A program made the position numbers and the translations under genes. Below the pieces are notes generated by a model. It saw only the letters and a list, made by a program, of their open reading frames with translations. It did no database searches and was not told the DNA's origin. A DNA stretch of 64,000 bases from Pseudomonas huaxiensis (GTDB lineage Bacteria; Pseudomonadota; Gammaproteobacteria; Pseudomonadales; Pseudomonadaceae), in NCBI RefSeq assembly GCF_003231275.1, contig NZ_QKVL01000001.1, positions 62,001-126,000 of the forward strand, read 5' to 3'. Below, in pieces: positions 19,493-32,696 of the stretch (position 1 is its first letter; each line of letters begins with the position of its first letter).

Positions 19493-22400
19493 ATGGAGCG
19501 TCTGATCCGCGTTCTTGCTGCACTGACCCGCTGGGGTCTGGGTGCCTGTGCGTTGCTGGCGGTGCTGGTTGCACTCTATGTCAGCCTCGGCCGCGAGCTG
19601 ATTCCGCTGGTTGCCGAGTACAGTAGTGAAGCCCAGGACAAGGCCGAGGCCGCCCTCGGCTTGCCCGTGCACATTGGCGCGCTGGAAGGGCGCTGGAGTG
19701 GTCTGGCGCCGATTCTGGTGGTGCATGACGTGCAAGTGGGCGAGGGCAATTCGGCCCTGCGCCTGGATGCGGTGAAGGTGGTGCCCGACCTCTGGTCCAG
19801 CCTGACCCGGCGCGAGCTGCGCCTTGCCCGTGTCGAACTCGGCGGGCTGCAACTGAACCTGCATGAAAACGAAGACGGTCGCTGGTCGCTCAAGGGCCTG
19901 CCGGTCCAGGACGACGCGCCGCTCGACGTCGAGCAACTGCTGCAGCGCATGCAGATGGTCTCGAAAATCTCGGTGCTCGACAGCCAGGTGACGCTGGAAC
20001 CCATCGATCACGACCCCATGACCCTGACCTACGTCGGCCTCAGCCTGCAGACCGGCAGTGTGCGCCAACGCCTTGATGCCCGCATGACCTTGCCGGATGG
20101 CCAGCCGATGGCCCTGCGTCTGGATAGCCGCGTCCGTCCGGCGAAATGGCGCGAAGGTGAAGTCGATGCCTACCTGAGTCTGCCGCAGAGCGATTGGGCC
20201 AAGTGGTTGCCGGCCCGTCTGCTCGGCCAGTGGCAGGCGCCCGAAGTGCGCGCCGGTGGTGAGCTGTGGGTCGGTTGGGGTAAAGGGCAGTTGCAGAGCG
20301 CAACGTTGCGCCTGAACGCCCCTCAGGTGCGCGCGGCTTACGCAGCGCGCAAGCCGGTCACCCTGGAAAACCTGGCACTCAATGCCTGGCTGCGCCGCAG
20401 TGAGCAAGGCGTGAAGGTGACCGTCGACTCCCTGGCCATGAACCTCGGCAAGACGCGTTGGGAATCCCATCTGCAAATCAACCAGACCGCCGCGGGTGCG
20501 GAGGGTGAGTTGTGGGAAATCCAGGCTGATCGTCTCGACCTCACTCCACTCACGCCTGTGATTCAGGCCCTCGGTCCGTTGCCGACAGCCGGAATGGCGG
20601 TGGTCGACGGACTGAAAGTGACGGGTGGCCTGCGCAATGTTCGCCTGGAAGTCCGCCCTGAAGCCGAGGGCGATCGTCGTTTCAGCTTCGCCGCAAACCT
20701 CGACCGCGTTGGCTTCGACGCCTACCACGGCGCGCCGGCGGCGGGGAATGTCAGCGGTGCCATCAGCGGTGACCTCGGCCACGGCGAACTACGCCTGGAT
20801 ACCGATAAATTCATGCTGCATCTGGTGCCGATCTTCGCCGACCCCTGGCACTACCTCAAAGCCAATGCCCTGCTGACCTGGAAGCTCGACAAGGAAGGTT
20901 TCACCCTGATCGCGCCCTATCTCAAAGTGCTCGGCGAAGAAGGCAAGATCGCCGGCGATTTCCTGATTCGGCTGTTTTTCGAAGAAGCCAGTGAAGACTA
21001 CATGGACCTGCGGGTCGGTCTGGTCGATGGCGACGGTCGCTACACGCCCAAATACCTGCCGGAAGTCCTCAGTCCATCCGTTGATCACTGGCTGCGCACG
21101 GCGATCCTCAAGGGCGCCGTGGACGAAGGCTATTTCCAGTACCAAGGGTCGTTGAGTCACGGTGCGCCCGACCATTCCCGCAGTATCAGCCTGTTCTTCA
21201 AGGTGCGCGATGCCACGCTGGACTTCCAGCCCGGTTGGCCAAAGGTCAGCAAGGTGGATGGTGATGTGTTCATCGATGACCACGGAGTGCGGATCAAGGC
21301 CAGCGACGGGCAACTGCTCGACACCCGGGTGAGCAATGTTGTGGTCGACATCCCCCATGTGGCGGAGGGTGAACACAGCCATTTGTATCTGGATGGCGAT
21401 TTCGACGGCGGCCTGAGCGATGGCGTGAAGATTCTCCAGGAGGCGCCTATCGGTACCGGCGCGACCTTCGCCGGCTGGGAAGGCGAGGGTGACCTCAAAG
21501 GCTCCGTCAAACTCGACATTCCACTGACCCACGATGTGGCGCCGAAGGTGGTCGTGGACTTCCGCACCGATAAAGCCCGCCTGAAACTAGCCGAGCCAGC
21601 CCTTGAACTGACCCAGCTCAAGGGCGATTTCCGCTTCGACCTGGACGCCGGCTTGAGCGGCAAGAACATTACCGCCAAGGCGTTCGACAAGCCGATCACC
21701 GCGCAGATTTTCGCCGAGGGCAAGCCCGGGCAACTGCAGACCCGTATCACCGCCAAGGGGCAGATTGCCCTGAAGTCGCTGACCGACTGGCTGAAGTTCA
21801 GCCAGCCTCTGCCGCTTTCCGGTGAGTTGCCCTATCAATTGCAGGTGTCGCTGGGCAGTCGCGACAACCTGTTGAGCGTCGATTCGAACCTCAAGGGCCT
21901 GACCATCGACCTGCCAGCGCCGTTCGGCAAGGCCGCCAACGACACCCGCGACAGCCAGTTCCGCATGACCCTGCAAGGACCGGAGCAGCGCTTTGATGCG
22001 ACCTACACCGATCTGGCCAACATGGTCTACGCGGCGCCTGCCGGGAAACTGGACCAGGGGCGCGGCGAGTTGGCGCTGGGGGCGGGCAACAGCCAGTTGC
22101 CGACTGCGCAGGGACTGCGGATCAAAGGCACGGTCAGCGAAGTGGATGTCGAGGCCTGGCAAAAGCAACTGGCCAGCCTGGCCGGCGATGATCCGGGCAC
22201 CAGTGCCCGCCAGTTTCTGCGGGGTGTGGACCTGAGCATCGGCAAGCTCAAGGTCTACAGCTTCGATCTCAACCAGGCCGTGGTGCGCCTGGACCGCAAC
22301 AGCGACAACTGGGCGCTGCGCCTGGACAGCAAGGAAGTCATCGGCAATGCACGGGTTCCCGATGCCAAGGCCGCGCCGATCGCCGTCAACCTGCAAACCC

Positions 22401-23305
22401 TGCACCTGCCGGCCGCCGACCCGGCCGAAGAGACCGCGCCGGATGCCCCGGATCCGCTGGCAACAGTGGACCCGCGCAAGATCCCGGCGCTGGACCTGAG
22501 CATCGCCAAGCTGTTCCGGGGTGACGATCTGCTGGGCAGTTGGTCGCTCAAGCTGCGCCCCACCAGTAAAGGCGTGGCAATCAACGATCTCGATCTGAAC
22601 CTCAAGGGCCTGATGGTCGATGGTTCTGCGGGCTGGGAGGGTGTCCCGGGCGCCAGCAGCAGTTGGTACAAGGGCCGTCTGGAAGGTGCCGACCTGGGCG
22701 ATGTGCTCAAGGCCTGGGACTTCGCCCCAACGGTCACCAGCCGCGATTTCCACATGGATGTCGATGGTCGCTGGCAAGGTTCGCCAGCCTGGGTCAGCCT
22801 CAAGCGGTTCTCCGGCAGCATGGATGCGAGCCTGCGCAACGGCCAGTTCGTTGAAGTCGATGCCAGTGCCCAGGCGCTGCGGGTGTTTGGTCTGCTCAAT
22901 TTCAACTCGATCGGCCGGCGTTTGCGCCTGGACTTCTCCGACCTGCTCGGCAAGGGGCTGAGCTATGACCGGGTCAAGGGCGTGCTGGTGGCCAGCGAAG
23001 GCGTTTACGTCACCCGCAGCCCCATTGCCATGACCGGCCCGTCCAGCAACTTCGAGCTGGAGGGCACGCTGGATATGGTTCGCGACCGCATTGATGCCAA
23101 CCTCATGGTGACCCTGCCGGTGACCAACAACCTGCCGCTGGCCGCGTTGATCGTCGGGGCGCCGGCCATTGGTGGCGCGCTGTTCCTGGTGGACCGGTTG
23201 CTGGGTGACCGGGTCGCGCGTTATGCCAGCGTCCACTATCGGGTCGAAGGTCCGGTGAAAGAGCCTAAAATGACCTTCGTCAAACCCTTTGAAAAATCCA
23301 ACTAA
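19493..23305 (+). CDS. yhdP: AsmA-like lipid-transport protein YhdP
   Basis: A 1270-aa protein with one N-terminal membrane helix (ALTRWGLGACALLAVLVALYV) and a very long periplasmic beta-rich region of the AsmA/TamB/YhdP class. Such proteins form grooved bridges across the periplasm and help move phospholipids to the outer membrane. The YhdP hallmark is the C-terminal block from FDPVT-like KAWDFAPTVTSRDFHMDVDG to LPLAALIVGAPAIGGALFLV and DRVARYASVHYRVEGP. Full length for the family. It starts 88 bp after rng and is followed closely (9 bp) by the nitrilase-family gene. Confidence 0.93.
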   Translation: MERLIRVLAALTRWGLGACALLAVLVALYVSLGRELIPLVAEYSSEAQDKAEAALGLPVHIGALEGRWSGLAPILVVHDVQVGEGNSALRLDAVKVVPDLWSSLTRRELRLARVELGGLQLNLHENEDGRWSLKGLPVQDDAPLDVEQLLQRMQMVSKISVLDSQVTLEPIDHDPMTLTYVGLSLQTGSVRQRLDARMTLPDGQPMALRLDSRVRPAKWREGEVDAYLSLPQSDWAKWLPARLLGQWQAPEVRAGGELWVGWGKGQLQSATLRLNAPQVRAAYAARKPVTLENLALNAWLRRSEQGVKVTVDSLAMNLGKTRWESHLQINQTAAGAEGELWEIQADRLDLTPLTPVIQALGPLPTAGMAVVDGLKVTGGLRNVRLEVRPEAEGDRRFSFAANLDRVGFDAYHGAPAAGNVSGAISGDLGHGELRLDTDKFMLHLVPIFADPWHYLKANALLTWKLDKEGFTLIAPYLKVLGEEGKIAGDFLIRLFFEEASEDYMDLRVGLVDGDGRYTPKYLPEVLSPSVDHWLRTAILKGAVDEGYFQYQGSLSHGAPDHSRSISLFFKVRDATLDFQPGWPKVSKVDGDVFIDDHGVRIKASDGQLLDTRVSNVVVDIPHVAEGEHSHLYLDGDFDGGLSDGVKILQEAPIGTGATFAGWEGEGDLKGSVKLDIPLTHDVAPKVVVDFRTDKARLKLAEPALELTQLKGDFRFDLDAGLSGKNITAKAFDKPITAQIFAEGKPGQLQTRITAKGQIALKSLTDWLKFSQPLPLSGELPYQLQVSLGSRDNLLSVDSNLKGLTIDLPAPFGKAANDTRDSQFRMTLQGPEQRFDATYTDLANMVYAAPAGKLDQGRGELALGAGNSQLPTAQGLRIKGTVSEVDVEAWQKQLASLAGDDPGTSARQFLRGVDLSIGKLKVYSFDLNQAVVRLDRNSDNWALRLDSKEVIGNARVPDAKAAPIAVNLQTLHLPAADPAEETAPDAPDPLATVDPRKIPALDLSIAKLFRGDDLLGSWSLKLRPTSKGVAINDLDLNLKGLMVDGSAGWEGVPGASSSWYKGRLEGADLGDVLKAWDFAPTVTSRDFHMDVDGRWQGSPAWVSLKRFSGSMDASLRNGQFVEVDASAQALRVFGLLNFNSIGRRLRLDFSDLLGKGLSYDRVKGVLVASEGVYVTRSPIAMTGPSSNFELEGTLDMVRDRIDANLMVTLPVTNNLPLAALIVGAPAIGGALFLVDRLLGDRVARYASVHYRVEGPVKEPKMTFVKPFEKSN

Positions 23306-23314
23306 GGCCCGGAC

Positions 23315-24166
23315 ATGACCTTCGCCGTCATTCAGATGATCAGTCAGGACGATATCGCCGCCAACCTGGCCCGCGCTCGCGCCCTGTTGGAACAGGCCGC
23401 TGCCGGTGGTGCGCGGCTCGCTGTGCTGCCGGAAAACTTCGCCGCCATGGGCCGTCGTGACAGTGCCGCGATCGGCCGGGCCGAAGCTCGGGGCGAAGGG
23501 CCGATCCTGCCGTGGTTGAAACAGACCGCCCGCGACCTCAGGTTATGGATTGTGGCGGGCACCTTGCCGCTGCCGCCCGTCGGCCAGCCCGAGGCCAAAG
23601 CCCATGCCTGCTCCCTGCTGGTGGACGAGCACGGCGAGCTGGTTGCCCGCTACGACAAGCTTCATCTGTTCGATGTGGATGTGGCCGACAACCGTGGCCG
23701 CTACCGTGAATCGGACGACTACGCCCATGGTGCGCACGTGGTGGTGGCAGATACGCCGGTCGGCAAAGTGGGCCTGAGCGTTTGCTACGACCTGCGTTTC
23801 CCCGAGCTTTACAGCGCGCTGCGTGAGGCGGGTGCGGAACTGATCACTGCACCAGCGGCGTTTACCGCGGTGACCGGCGCGGCGCATTGGGAAGTGCTGA
23901 TTCGGGCGCGGGCGATCGAAACACAGTGTTATGTGCTGGCCGCCGCCCAGGGAGGCGTCCATCCAGGCCCGCGTGAAACCCACGGACAGGCGGCGATCGT
24001 CGACCCTTGGGGGCGGATCCTCGCCGAACAGGCCCGCGGCGAAGCGGTGCTGCTGGCGACACGCGACAGTATTGAACAAGCGTCCATCAGGGCGCGGATG
24101 CCGGTGGCCTCGCACCGGCGCTTTTTCTCGCGGGACGCACTGCGGCCCGCGCACACCTCGGAGTGA
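23315..24166 (+). CDS. Carbon-nitrogen hydrolase (nitrilase superfamily, Nit-like)
   Basis: A 283-aa soluble enzyme with the nitrilase-superfamily catalytic triad Glu40 (LPENFAAMG), Lys115 ([11 protein letters not shown]) and Cys157 ([11 protein letters not shown]). The DVDV after the lysine and the overall length fit the Nit1/Nit2/YbeM branch, whose known members deaminate dehydrated or deaminated glutathione or omega-amides. The exact substrate is not determinable here. It sits between yhdP and tldD, and its stop overlaps the leader of tldD, so co-expression is likely. Confidence 0.9.
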   Translation: MTFAVIQMISQDDIAANLARARALLEQAAAGGARLAVLPENFAAMGRRDSAAIGRAEARGEGPILPWLKQTARDLRLWIVAGTLPLPPVGQPEAKAHACSLLVDEHGELVARYDKLHLFDVDVADNRGRYRESDDYAHGAHVVVADTPVGKVGLSVCYDLRFPELYSALREAGAELITAPAAFTAVTGAAHWEVLIRARAIETQCYVLAAAQGGVHPGPRETHGQAAIVDPWGRILAEQARGEAVLLATRDSIEQASIRARMPVASHRRFFSRDALRPAHTSE

Positions 24167-24168
24167 CT

Positions 24169-25608
<1,440 letters not shown>

Positions 25609-25621
25609 AGATGAAACCGGG

Positions 25622-25640
25622 CGGGCAGGGCGCCTGCCCG
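25622..25640. terminator. Hairpin between convergent tldD and darP
   Basis: CGGGCAGG-GCG-CCTGCCCG, an 8-bp stem in the 42-bp gap between the two convergent stop codons. It could serve both genes. There is no T-run. Confidence 0.5.
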
Positions 25641-25650
25641 GTGGCGGAAC

Positions 25651-26172
25651 TCAGCGCAGGCCGCGCTGAACTTCGTCGAGTTCGCGAATGTACTTGAAGA
25701 TCTTGCGCGAGGCGGATGGCGCCTTGTTCGTCTTCTGCTCGTGCTGGGCCTGGCGGATGAACGAACGCAGTTGCTGGCGATCGGCTTCCGGGAACTCCTG
25801 GACAAATTTTTCCAGGACCTCGTCGGTGCCTTCGATCAGCCGGTCACGCCAGCGCTCGAGGTTGTGGAAGCGCTCGTTGTACTGGCGGGTGGAGGCGTCG
25901 AGCTGCTCAAGCAGTGCGTTGATGGCATCGATGTCCTGGTCACGCATCAGCTTGCCGATGAACGACCGGTGACGCCTTTTGGCCTCGTTTGCCGTGTGCT
26001 TCTTGTGCTCTTCGAGAGCCCTGCGCAATTCATCGGTCAGAGGCAGTTTGGCCAGGGTGTCGGGCTTGAGCGTGGTGAGGCGCTCGCCCATATCGACCAG
26101 CGCCTGCATCTCGCGCTTGATCTGGGTTTTGCTTTTTTCGCCTTCGTCGAAGGCATCGTAAGAATCAACCAT
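25651..26172 (-). CDS. darP: Ribosome-associated protein DarP/YjgA (DUF615)
   Basis: A 173-aa highly charged, helical protein of the DUF615 family. In E. coli it binds late 50S precursors and helps ribosome assembly. Diagnostic stretches are [19 protein letters not shown] near the start and [20 protein letters not shown] in the middle. The start at [11 protein letters not shown] was chosen because the 59-codon upstream extension is Cys/Arg-rich and not conserved in character. It is encoded opposite to and between tldD and pmbA, a common Pseudomonas arrangement. Confidence 0.93.
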   Translation of the reverse strand: MVDSYDAFDEGEKSKTQIKREMQALVDMGERLTTLKPDTLAKLPLTDELRRALEEHKKHTANEAKRRHRSFIGKLMRDQDIDAINALLEQLDASTRQYNERFHNLERWRDRLIEGTDEVLEKFVQEFPEADRQQLRSFIRQAQHEQKTNKAPSASRKIFKYIRELDEVQRGLR

Positions 26173-26281
26173 GGGGGGCAGTCCGCTGAGAAACGCCGCC
26201 ATGATAACCAGTCGGGGGCCGCTTGTCCGGCCCGGTCGCTCGATGACCCTCGCCGAACGCCGTATTTGAGTGGAGAAAACC

Positions 26282-27628
26282 ATGAGTGCAGTCCAGAGCG
26301 TAGGTCCGCAAGCCCTGCCGGCCTTGCAGGAGCAGGTCGAGCAGATCATCGCCGAAGCGAAGCGCCAGGGCGCCAGTGCCTGTGAAGTGGCGGTATCGCT
26401 GGAGCAGGGGCTATCGACCTCGGTACGTCAGCGTGAAGTGGAAACGGTGGAATTCAACCGCGACCAGGGCTTCGGCATCACCCTCTACGTCGGCCAGCGC
26501 AAAGGCTCGGCCAGCACCTCGGCCAGCGGCAGCGAGGCGATTCGCGAGACGGTCGCCGCAGCCTTGGCCATCGCCAAACACACCTCTGAAGATGATTGCT
26601 CGGGGCTGGCCGATCCGGCGCTGATGGCCCGTGATCTCCAGGACTTCGATCTCTATCACGCCTGGGATATCACCCCCGAGCAGGCCATCGAAAAGGCGCT
26701 GGCCTGCGAGGCCGCCGCCTTCGATGCCGATGCGCGAATCAAGAACGCTGATGGCACGACCCTCAATACCCATCAGGGGTGCCGGGTCTACGGCAACAGC
26801 CACGGTTTCATCGGCGGTTACGCCTCGACACGCCACAGCCTGAGCTGCGTGATGATCGCCGAAGGCGACGGGCAGATGCAGCGTGACTATTGGTACGACG
26901 TCAATCGCCAGGGCGAATTGCTCGCCGATCCACGCAGCATCGGTCAGCGTGCGGCCCAGCGCGCGGCCAGCCGCCTGGGTGCGCGGCCGGTGCCGACTTG
27001 CGAAGTGCCGGTGCTGTTCTCCGCAGAACTGGCCGGTGGTCTGTTCGGCAGCTTCCTCTCGGCGATTTCCGGCGGCAATCTGTACCGCAAGTCGTCGTTC
27101 CTCGAAGGTACCCTCGGCCAGCAATTGTTCCCGAGTTGGTTGACCCTCGACGAGCGTCCACACCTGCCTCGCGCACTGGGCAGCGCCTCGTTCGACGGCG
27201 ACGGTCTGGCGACCTACGCCAAGCCGTTTGTCGAAAATGGCCAGTTGGTTTCCTACGTGCTCGGCACCTATTCCGGTCGCAAGCTGGGCCTGCCCAGCAC
27301 CGCCAACGCGGGCGGCGTGCACAACCTGTTCGTCACCCACGGCGTCGAGGACCAGGCAGCCCTGATCCGCCGCATGGGTCGCGGCTTGCTGGTAACCGAG
27401 TTGATGGGCCATGGCCTGAACATGGTGACCGGTGATTATTCCCGTGGTGCAGCGGGCTACTGGGTGGAAAATGGCGAGATCCAGTTCGCCGTTCAAGAGG
27501 TGACGATCGCCGGCAATATGAAAGACATGTTCCAGCAGATTGTCGCCATCGGCAGTGATCTTGAAACCCGTAGCAACATCCACACCGGCTCGATTCTGAT
27601 CGAGCGCATGACCGTCGCGGGAAGCTGA
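26282..27628 (+). CDS. pmbA: Metalloprotease partner PmbA/TldE
   Basis: A 448-aa TldE subunit that pairs with TldD. It has the same fold ([20 protein letters not shown], then [20 protein letters not shown]), but the region where TldD has HExxxH reads TELMGHGLN, so the zinc ligands are missing. This is normal for the family: TldE supports the catalytic TldD. The ATG at 26282 follows GTGGAGAAAACC. A clear intrinsic terminator lies 42 bp downstream, before the Fur-controlled cluster. Confidence 0.96.
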   Translation: MSAVQSVGPQALPALQEQVEQIIAEAKRQGASACEVAVSLEQGLSTSVRQREVETVEFNRDQGFGITLYVGQRKGSASTSASGSEAIRETVAAALAIAKHTSEDDCSGLADPALMARDLQDFDLYHAWDITPEQAIEKALACEAAAFDADARIKNADGTTLNTHQGCRVYGNSHGFIGGYASTRHSLSCVMIAEGDGQMQRDYWYDVNRQGELLADPRSIGQRAAQRAASRLGARPVPTCEVPVLFSAELAGGLFGSFLSAISGGNLYRKSSFLEGTLGQQLFPSWLTLDERPHLPRALGSASFDGDGLATYAKPFVENGQLVSYVLGTYSGRKLGLPSTANAGGVHNLFVTHGVEDQAALIRRMGRGLLVTELMGHGLNMVTGDYSRGAAGYWVENGEIQFAVQEVTIAGNMKDMFQQIVAIGSDLETRSNIHTGSILIERMTVAGS

Positions 27629-27669
27629 ATATCCCCACAAGGTCAGTTCACCAACGGTGTTTCTGAAAG

Positions 27670-27694
27670 CCCGGCCTCTGCGCCGGGTTTTTTG
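27670..27694 (+). terminator. Intrinsic terminator after pmbA
   Basis: CCCGGC-CTCTGC-GCCGGG followed by a T-run (TTTTTTG). Confidence 0.9.
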
Positions 27695-27711
27695 TTTCTG
27701 CAGAAACGAGC

Positions 27712-27754
27712 TTGAACTGATTCTATTTATCAATTAATAATGAATATCATTACC
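27712..27754 (+). promoter_or_regulatory. Fur box and putative promoter of fagA-fumC-orfX-sodA
   Basis: AATAATGAATATCATTACC at 27736-27754 matches the 19-bp Fur consensus GATAATGATAATCATTATC at 15 of 19 positions by eye. A possible sigma-70 promoter, TTGAAC (27712) with a 17-nt spacer and TAATAA (27735), would be blocked by Fur bound there. Iron starvation should therefore switch on the cluster, which fits its known iron control in P. aeruginosa. Confidence 0.8.
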
Positions 27755-27769
27755 CAGGTGATGATGTTC

Positions 27770-28154
27770 ATGAAATCCGTCCTTCACGAATTGCCCTACC
27801 TCGAAAACTGGCGCTGGCTGAGCCGGCGTATCCGCTGTGCGCTCGAGCCCGACGAGCCGCGCGTGATCGAACACTATCTGGCCGAAGGTCGCTATCTGGT
27901 CTGTTGTACCGATACCTCGGCCTGGACCGTGGCCCTCACTTCTTTCCGTCTTCTGCTCGATACCGCCTGCGACCGCATGTTGCCGTGGCATTGGCGCTGC
28001 CTGTGTCTCGACCAGGCGTGGCGACCGCTGCTGCAACTGCGCAAGCTCGATGGCGGCGAGCACGGCCAGCGTTGGCAGCCGCTGGCCCTGCAACTGGCGA
28101 ATTGCACGCTGTTGCCTTCGATTTCTTCCGCTGAACTGATGCAAGGACTTGATG

Positions 28155-28162
<8 letters not shown>
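27770..28162 (+). CDS. fagA: FagA, fumarase-associated iron-regulated protein
   Basis: A 130-aa protein matching the small first gene of the P. aeruginosa fagA-fumC-orfX-sodA operon. It has no recognised catalytic domain. Visible features are an aromatic/Arg-rich N-terminus (LPYLENWRWLSRRIRC), several cysteines (C in YLVCCTDT and RCLCLDQAW) and a hydrophobic middle. The start at MKSVLHELPY was chosen because AGGTG lies 9 nt upstream. An ATG at 27740 would lie inside the Fur box. Its last 8 bases overlap fumC. Its function is unknown; the Cys pairs make metal or cluster handling a guess only. Confidence 0.85.
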
Positions 28163-29531
<1,369 letters not shown>

Positions 29532-29558
29532 CGCCGTTCACTGCTTTGGAGGTTTGCC

Positions 29559-30020
29559 ATGCAGCATTGGAAACGCACCACAGAAATCGCCAACCGCCTG
29601 TTCAATCAGGGCGATCTGGTCGATGCCCGCGAGCTGTACTTGCAGGCCCTGGCCCTGGCCCAGGTGCTCTTCGAACGCTGGCATGACGCCGACGAAGCAG
29701 TGGCCGCCTGCGTGATTTCTCATCACAACCTGGCGGACCTTCATCTGCGCCTGAAGCAGCCGCAGGAAAGCGCCGAGTATCTCTGTGCGATCCATCAGCG
29801 GCTGCTGGGCGCCAGCCAGGACATGCGCCTGTCGCAGAGCCTGCGCGAAGCAGCCCTGCGCCAGAGCGGAAAGACCTACACCGAACTGCTGAGTTTCATC
29901 AGCGAATACGGCCAGTATCCGCGCACCGAGCGCCTGCTTTACCGGCAGGAACCGCAGCCCGGCGTGCTGGCTGGTCAGGACCCCGTGACCCCACGAGCCT
30001 TCCAACAAGGAATTCACTAA
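29559..30020 (+). CDS. Hypothetical protein (orfX of the fagA-fumC-sodA operon)
   Basis: A 153-aa, mainly helical protein with TPR-like spacing: one helix pair at residues 8-35 (ANRLFNQGDLVDARELYLQA) and another at 48-80 (CVISHHNLADLHLRLKQP). It has no signal peptide and no membrane helix. It starts 27 bp after fumC, behind TTTGGAGG, and ends directly at the sodA ATG, so it is part of the iron-starvation operon. A scaffold or protein-binding role is plausible from the TPR-like helices but is not shown. Confidence 0.85.
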   Translation: MQHWKRTTEIANRLFNQGDLVDARELYLQALALAQVLFERWHDADEAVAACVISHHNLADLHLRLKQPQESAEYLCAIHQRLLGASQDMRLSQSLREAALRQSGKTYTELLSFISEYGQYPRTERLLYRQEPQPGVLAGQDPVTPRAFQQGIH

Positions 30021-30632
30021 ATGCCTTACACCTTGCCTGCATTGCCTTACGCCTACGATGCGCTGGAACCGCACATCGACACCCAGACCATGCAAATCCA
30101 CCACACCAAGCACCATCAGACCTACATCAACAACCTCAACGCCGCGGTTGATGGCACGGAGTGGGCTGAGTGGCCGGTGGAGAAACTGGTGGCTGCCGTC
30201 AAGCAACTGCCGCAAAACCTGCAGGCGGCGGTCATCAACCAGGGGGGCGGGCATGCCAACCATTCGCTGTTCTGGACCGTGATGTCGCCAACCGGTGGCG
30301 GCGTGCCACAAGACAGCGTGGCCAAGGCCATCGATGAGCAGCTTGGTGGCTTCGACGCCTTCAAGGATGCGTTCACCAAGGCGGCGCTGACCCGCTTCGG
30401 CAGTGGCTGGGCGTGGCTGAGCGTGACTCCCGAGAAGAAACTGGTCGTGGAAAGCAGCGGCAACCAGGACAGCCCGCTAATGAACGGTAATACGCCGATT
30501 CTTGGCCTGGACGTCTGGGAGCACGCCTACTACCTGCTGTACCAGAACCGTCGTCCGGAGTACATCAACGCCTTCTACAACGTGGTCGACTGGGCCGAAG
30601 TAGAGCGGCGTTACGTTGCTGCCCTGGCGTGA
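30021..30632 (+). CDS. sodA: Manganese superoxide dismutase
   Basis: A 203-aa enzyme that dismutates superoxide to peroxide and oxygen in the cytoplasm. The metal ligands are His27 (MQIHHTKHH), the His in [10 protein letters not shown], and the Asp and His in [17 protein letters not shown] and GSGWAWLSV fit the Mn-type enzyme. It is the last gene of the Fur-controlled cluster, so Mn-SOD replaces Fe-SOD when iron is limiting. The ATG directly follows the orfX stop (TAAATG), with AAGGAATT as the ribosome binding site. Confidence 0.97.
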   Translation: MPYTLPALPYAYDALEPHIDTQTMQIHHTKHHQTYINNLNAAVDGTEWAEWPVEKLVAAVKQLPQNLQAAVINQGGGHANHSLFWTVMSPTGGGVPQDSVAKAIDEQLGGFDAFKDAFTKAALTRFGSGWAWLSVTPEKKLVVESSGNQDSPLMNGNTPILGLDVWEHAYYLLYQNRRPEYINAFYNVVDWAEVERRYVAALA

Positions 30633-31537
30633 GTGACAGACGGATGCGTTCGGATGTCTTGTCCATAGGCAGTGTGCGCTTGTTCCGTCTGGCCCTGGGT
30701 ACCTTGCTGCTGTTGGTCGGCACGGCGTTGCTGGTCGTCAAAGGCATTGCCTGGCTCGATCTGGAACCGCGGATGTTGCGGGCGCTGGAAGGCGGGGCGC
30801 TGTGTGCATTGGGCACGGCGCTTGGCGCGGTGCCGGTGCTGGTGATTCGAAATATGCCTGTGGCGCTGGCCGATACCCTCCTGGGGTTCGGTGCTGGCGT
30901 CATGCTGGCTGCCACGGCGTTCTCGCTGATCATTCCGGGGCTCGACGCTGCTCAGGCAGTGGGCTTCGGCAAGTGGGGCGCGGGCGGTCTGATCAGTTTC
31001 GGGCTGCTGTTGGGCGCGTTGTGCCTGTACCTCGTTGACCTCAAGGTTTCCGGGGTATCGCCTGATGCGCTGGTGGCGTCGAGTACTCAGCCGGTGGTGC
31101 CTGCGCGGATCTGGGTGTTTGTGATCGCGATCATTGCCCACAACATTCCGGAAGGTATGGCCATCGGCGTTTCTGCCGGCGGCGGCATGCCGGATGCGGA
31201 CAGCCTGGCGATGGGCATTGCCCTGCAGGACGTGCCGGAAGGCCTGGTGATTGCGTTGGTGCTGGCGGGAGCCGGGATGGCGCGATTCAAGGCGTTCCTG
31301 ATCGGTGCGGCATCCGGGTTGGTAGAGCCGGCGGCGGCACTGTTGTGCGCCTGGCTGGTGAAAGTGGCTGAACTGCTGCTACCGCTGGGTCTGGCCTTTG
31401 CGGCCGGAGCCATGTTGTTGGTGGTGACCCAGGAGATCATTCCCGAGTCACGGGCCAACGGGCATCATCGCCTGGCCAGTTTGGGGCTGTGTATCGGCTT
31501 TTGCCTGATGATGGTGATGGATACCGCGCTGTCCTGA
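30629..31537 (+). CDS. ZIP family divalent metal transporter
   Basis: A 302-aa (or 297-aa) membrane protein with about eight helices. The ZIP/GufA metal path is visible in helix 4 as [12 protein letters not shown] and in helix 5 as [13 protein letters not shown]. Members import Zn, Mn or Fe. Lying directly after Mn-SOD in an iron-starvation cluster, manganese or iron uptake is an attractive guess. The start is uncertain: GTG 30629 overlaps the sodA stop, and ATG 30644 lies in the same frame. Neither has a strong ribosome binding site, so translation may depend on coupling to sodA. Confidence 0.88.
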   Translation: MSDRRMRSDVLSIGSVRLFRLALGTLLLLVGTALLVVKGIAWLDLEPRMLRALEGGALCALGTALGAVPVLVIRNMPVALADTLLGFGAGVMLAATAFSLIIPGLDAAQAVGFGKWGAGGLISFGLLLGALCLYLVDLKVSGVSPDALVASSTQPVVPARIWVFVIAIIAHNIPEGMAIGVSAGGGMPDADSLAMGIALQDVPEGLVIALVLAGAGMARFKAFLIGAASGLVEPAAALLCAWLVKVAELLLPLGLAFAAGAMLLVVTQEIIPESRANGHHRLASLGLCIGFCLMMVMDTALS

Positions 31538-31546
31538 CAGCGCGGT
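31523..31546. terminator. Shared terminator of convergent ZIP gene and ptsO
   Basis: Eleven-base arms ACCGCGCTGTC and GACAGCGCGGT overlap the stop of the plus-strand gene and abut the ptsO stop, with only a 2-nt loop and a short T-run. Confidence 0.65.
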
Positions 31547-31819
31547 TTACTCGCCTTCGTCGAACCGGTTGTTGATCAACTCGATCAGCGCGCCCAGCGC
31601 TGTTTCGCCATCTTCCCCTTCGGTGAGCAAATGCACCTTGGTGCCTTTGCCCGCCGCCAGCATCATGACCGCCATGATGCTCTTGCCATCGACCAGCTTG
31701 TCGGGGGCGCGCCCAATCTTCACGGTTGAGGAATACTTGCCCGCCACGCCAACGAACTTGGCTGCTGCACGGGCATGCAGCCCCAGCTTGTTGATGATCT
31801 CGATTTCGGTTGCGGGCAT
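31547..31819 (-). CDS. ptsO: Nitrogen-PTS phosphocarrier NPr (HPr-like)
   Basis: A 90-aa HPr-fold protein that passes phosphate from EI-Ntr (PtsP) to EIIA-Ntr (PtsN). The phosphorylation site His15 lies in NKLGLHARAAAKF, and the regulatory-Ser region reads GKSIMAVMMLAAGKGT. The start at MPATEIEIIN is preferred over a long upstream extension that would run into rapZ. It is the last gene of the rpoN cluster, 20 bp after rapZ. The regulatory phosphorelay thus lies with sigma-54. Confidence 0.95.
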   Translation of the reverse strand: MPATEIEIINKLGLHARAAAKFVGVAGKYSSTVKIGRAPDKLVDGKSIMAVMMLAAGKGTKVHLLTEGEDGETALGALIELINNRFDEGE

Positions 31820-31839
31820 CGCGGGAGGGATCCTGTGGA

Positions 31840-32694
31840 CTAGAGGTCGCGGTGGCGGACCTGAACGTTCTTCAATATGGGTTGCAGCAACTGCCCCAGT
31901 CGTTCGGTCAGGTAGACCGAGCGATGGTGGCCGCCAGTGCAGCCAATGGCAATGGTGACATAGGCGCGATTGCTGGCGGCGAAGCGGGGCAGCCATTTGA
32001 GCAGGTAGGAGGAGATGTCCTGGAACATTTCCTCCACATCCGGCTGCGCGGCCAGATAGTCGATGACCGGTTGATCCTGCCCGGAGTGCTCTCGCAGTTC
32101 GGGTTTCCAATAAGGATTCGGCAGGCAGCGAACGTCGAATACCACGTCGGCATCGACCGGCATGCCGCGCTTGAAGCCAAAGGACTCGATCAGGAATGCG
32201 GTGCCCGGCTCAGGTTGGTTGAGCAGGCGAAGCTTGATCGAGTCACGCAGTTGATAGAGGTTGAGGCTGGTGGTGTCGATCTTCAGGTCGGCGAGATCGG
32301 CAATCGGGCTTAGCAACTCGCTTTCGACCCGGATTGCCTCGGCCAGCGAGCGGTCCTGGTTGGTCAGCGGGTGGCGTCGACGGGTCTCCGAAAAACGCTT
32401 CAGCAGGGTTTCTTCATCGGCGTCGAGATACAGCACATCGCACTGGATATGGCGCGCACGCGCGTCGTCCAGTAGTTCCGGAAAGCGTGTCAGGTGGCTT
32501 GGCAGGTTGCGCGCGTCGATGGACACCGCAACCCGCGGCTGCAGCAATTCGGTATTGATCAGGGCGCTTTCCGCCAACTGCGGTAGCAGGCCGGCGGGGA
32601 GATTGTCGATGCAGTAGAAGCCGTTGTCCTCAAGGACGTCGAGGGCGGTGCTCTTGCCCGAGCCAGATCGGCCGCTGACGATGACGAGGCGCAT
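31840..32694 (-). CDS. rapZ: RNase adapter / nucleotide-binding protein RapZ
   Basis: A 284-aa protein with an N-terminal P-loop ([14 protein letters not shown], near residues 6-19) and a C-terminal RNA-binding domain containing [11 protein letters not shown]. In E. coli, RapZ hands the GlmZ small RNA to RNase E and so controls GlmS and amino-sugar supply. Whether Pseudomonas RapZ has the same RNA target is not known to me. It lies 2 bp after ptsN and 20 bp before ptsO, the conserved rpoN-linked order. Confidence 0.96.
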   Translation of the reverse strand: MRLVIVSGRSGSGKSTALDVLEDNGFYCIDNLPAGLLPQLAESALINTELLQPRVAVSIDARNLPSHLTRFPELLDDARARHIQCDVLYLDADEETLLKRFSETRRRHPLTNQDRSLAEAIRVESELLSPIADLADLKIDTTSLNLYQLRDSIKLRLLNQPEPGTAFLIESFGFKRGMPVDADVVFDVRCLPNPYWKPELREHSGQDQPVIDYLAAQPDVEEMFQDISSYLLKWLPRFAASNRAYVTIAIGCTGGHHRSVYLTERLGQLLQPILKNVQVRHRDL

Positions 32695-32696
32695 GC

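Noticed and set aside
25640..26281. darP lying between tldD and pmbA considered as an insertion
   Set aside because: The same arrangement is common in Pseudomonas, and darP shows normal composition and motifs.
27740..27769. Start of fagA at ATG 27740
   Set aside because: This ATG lies inside the Fur box and has no ribosome binding site; ATG 27770 has AGGTG at good spacing.
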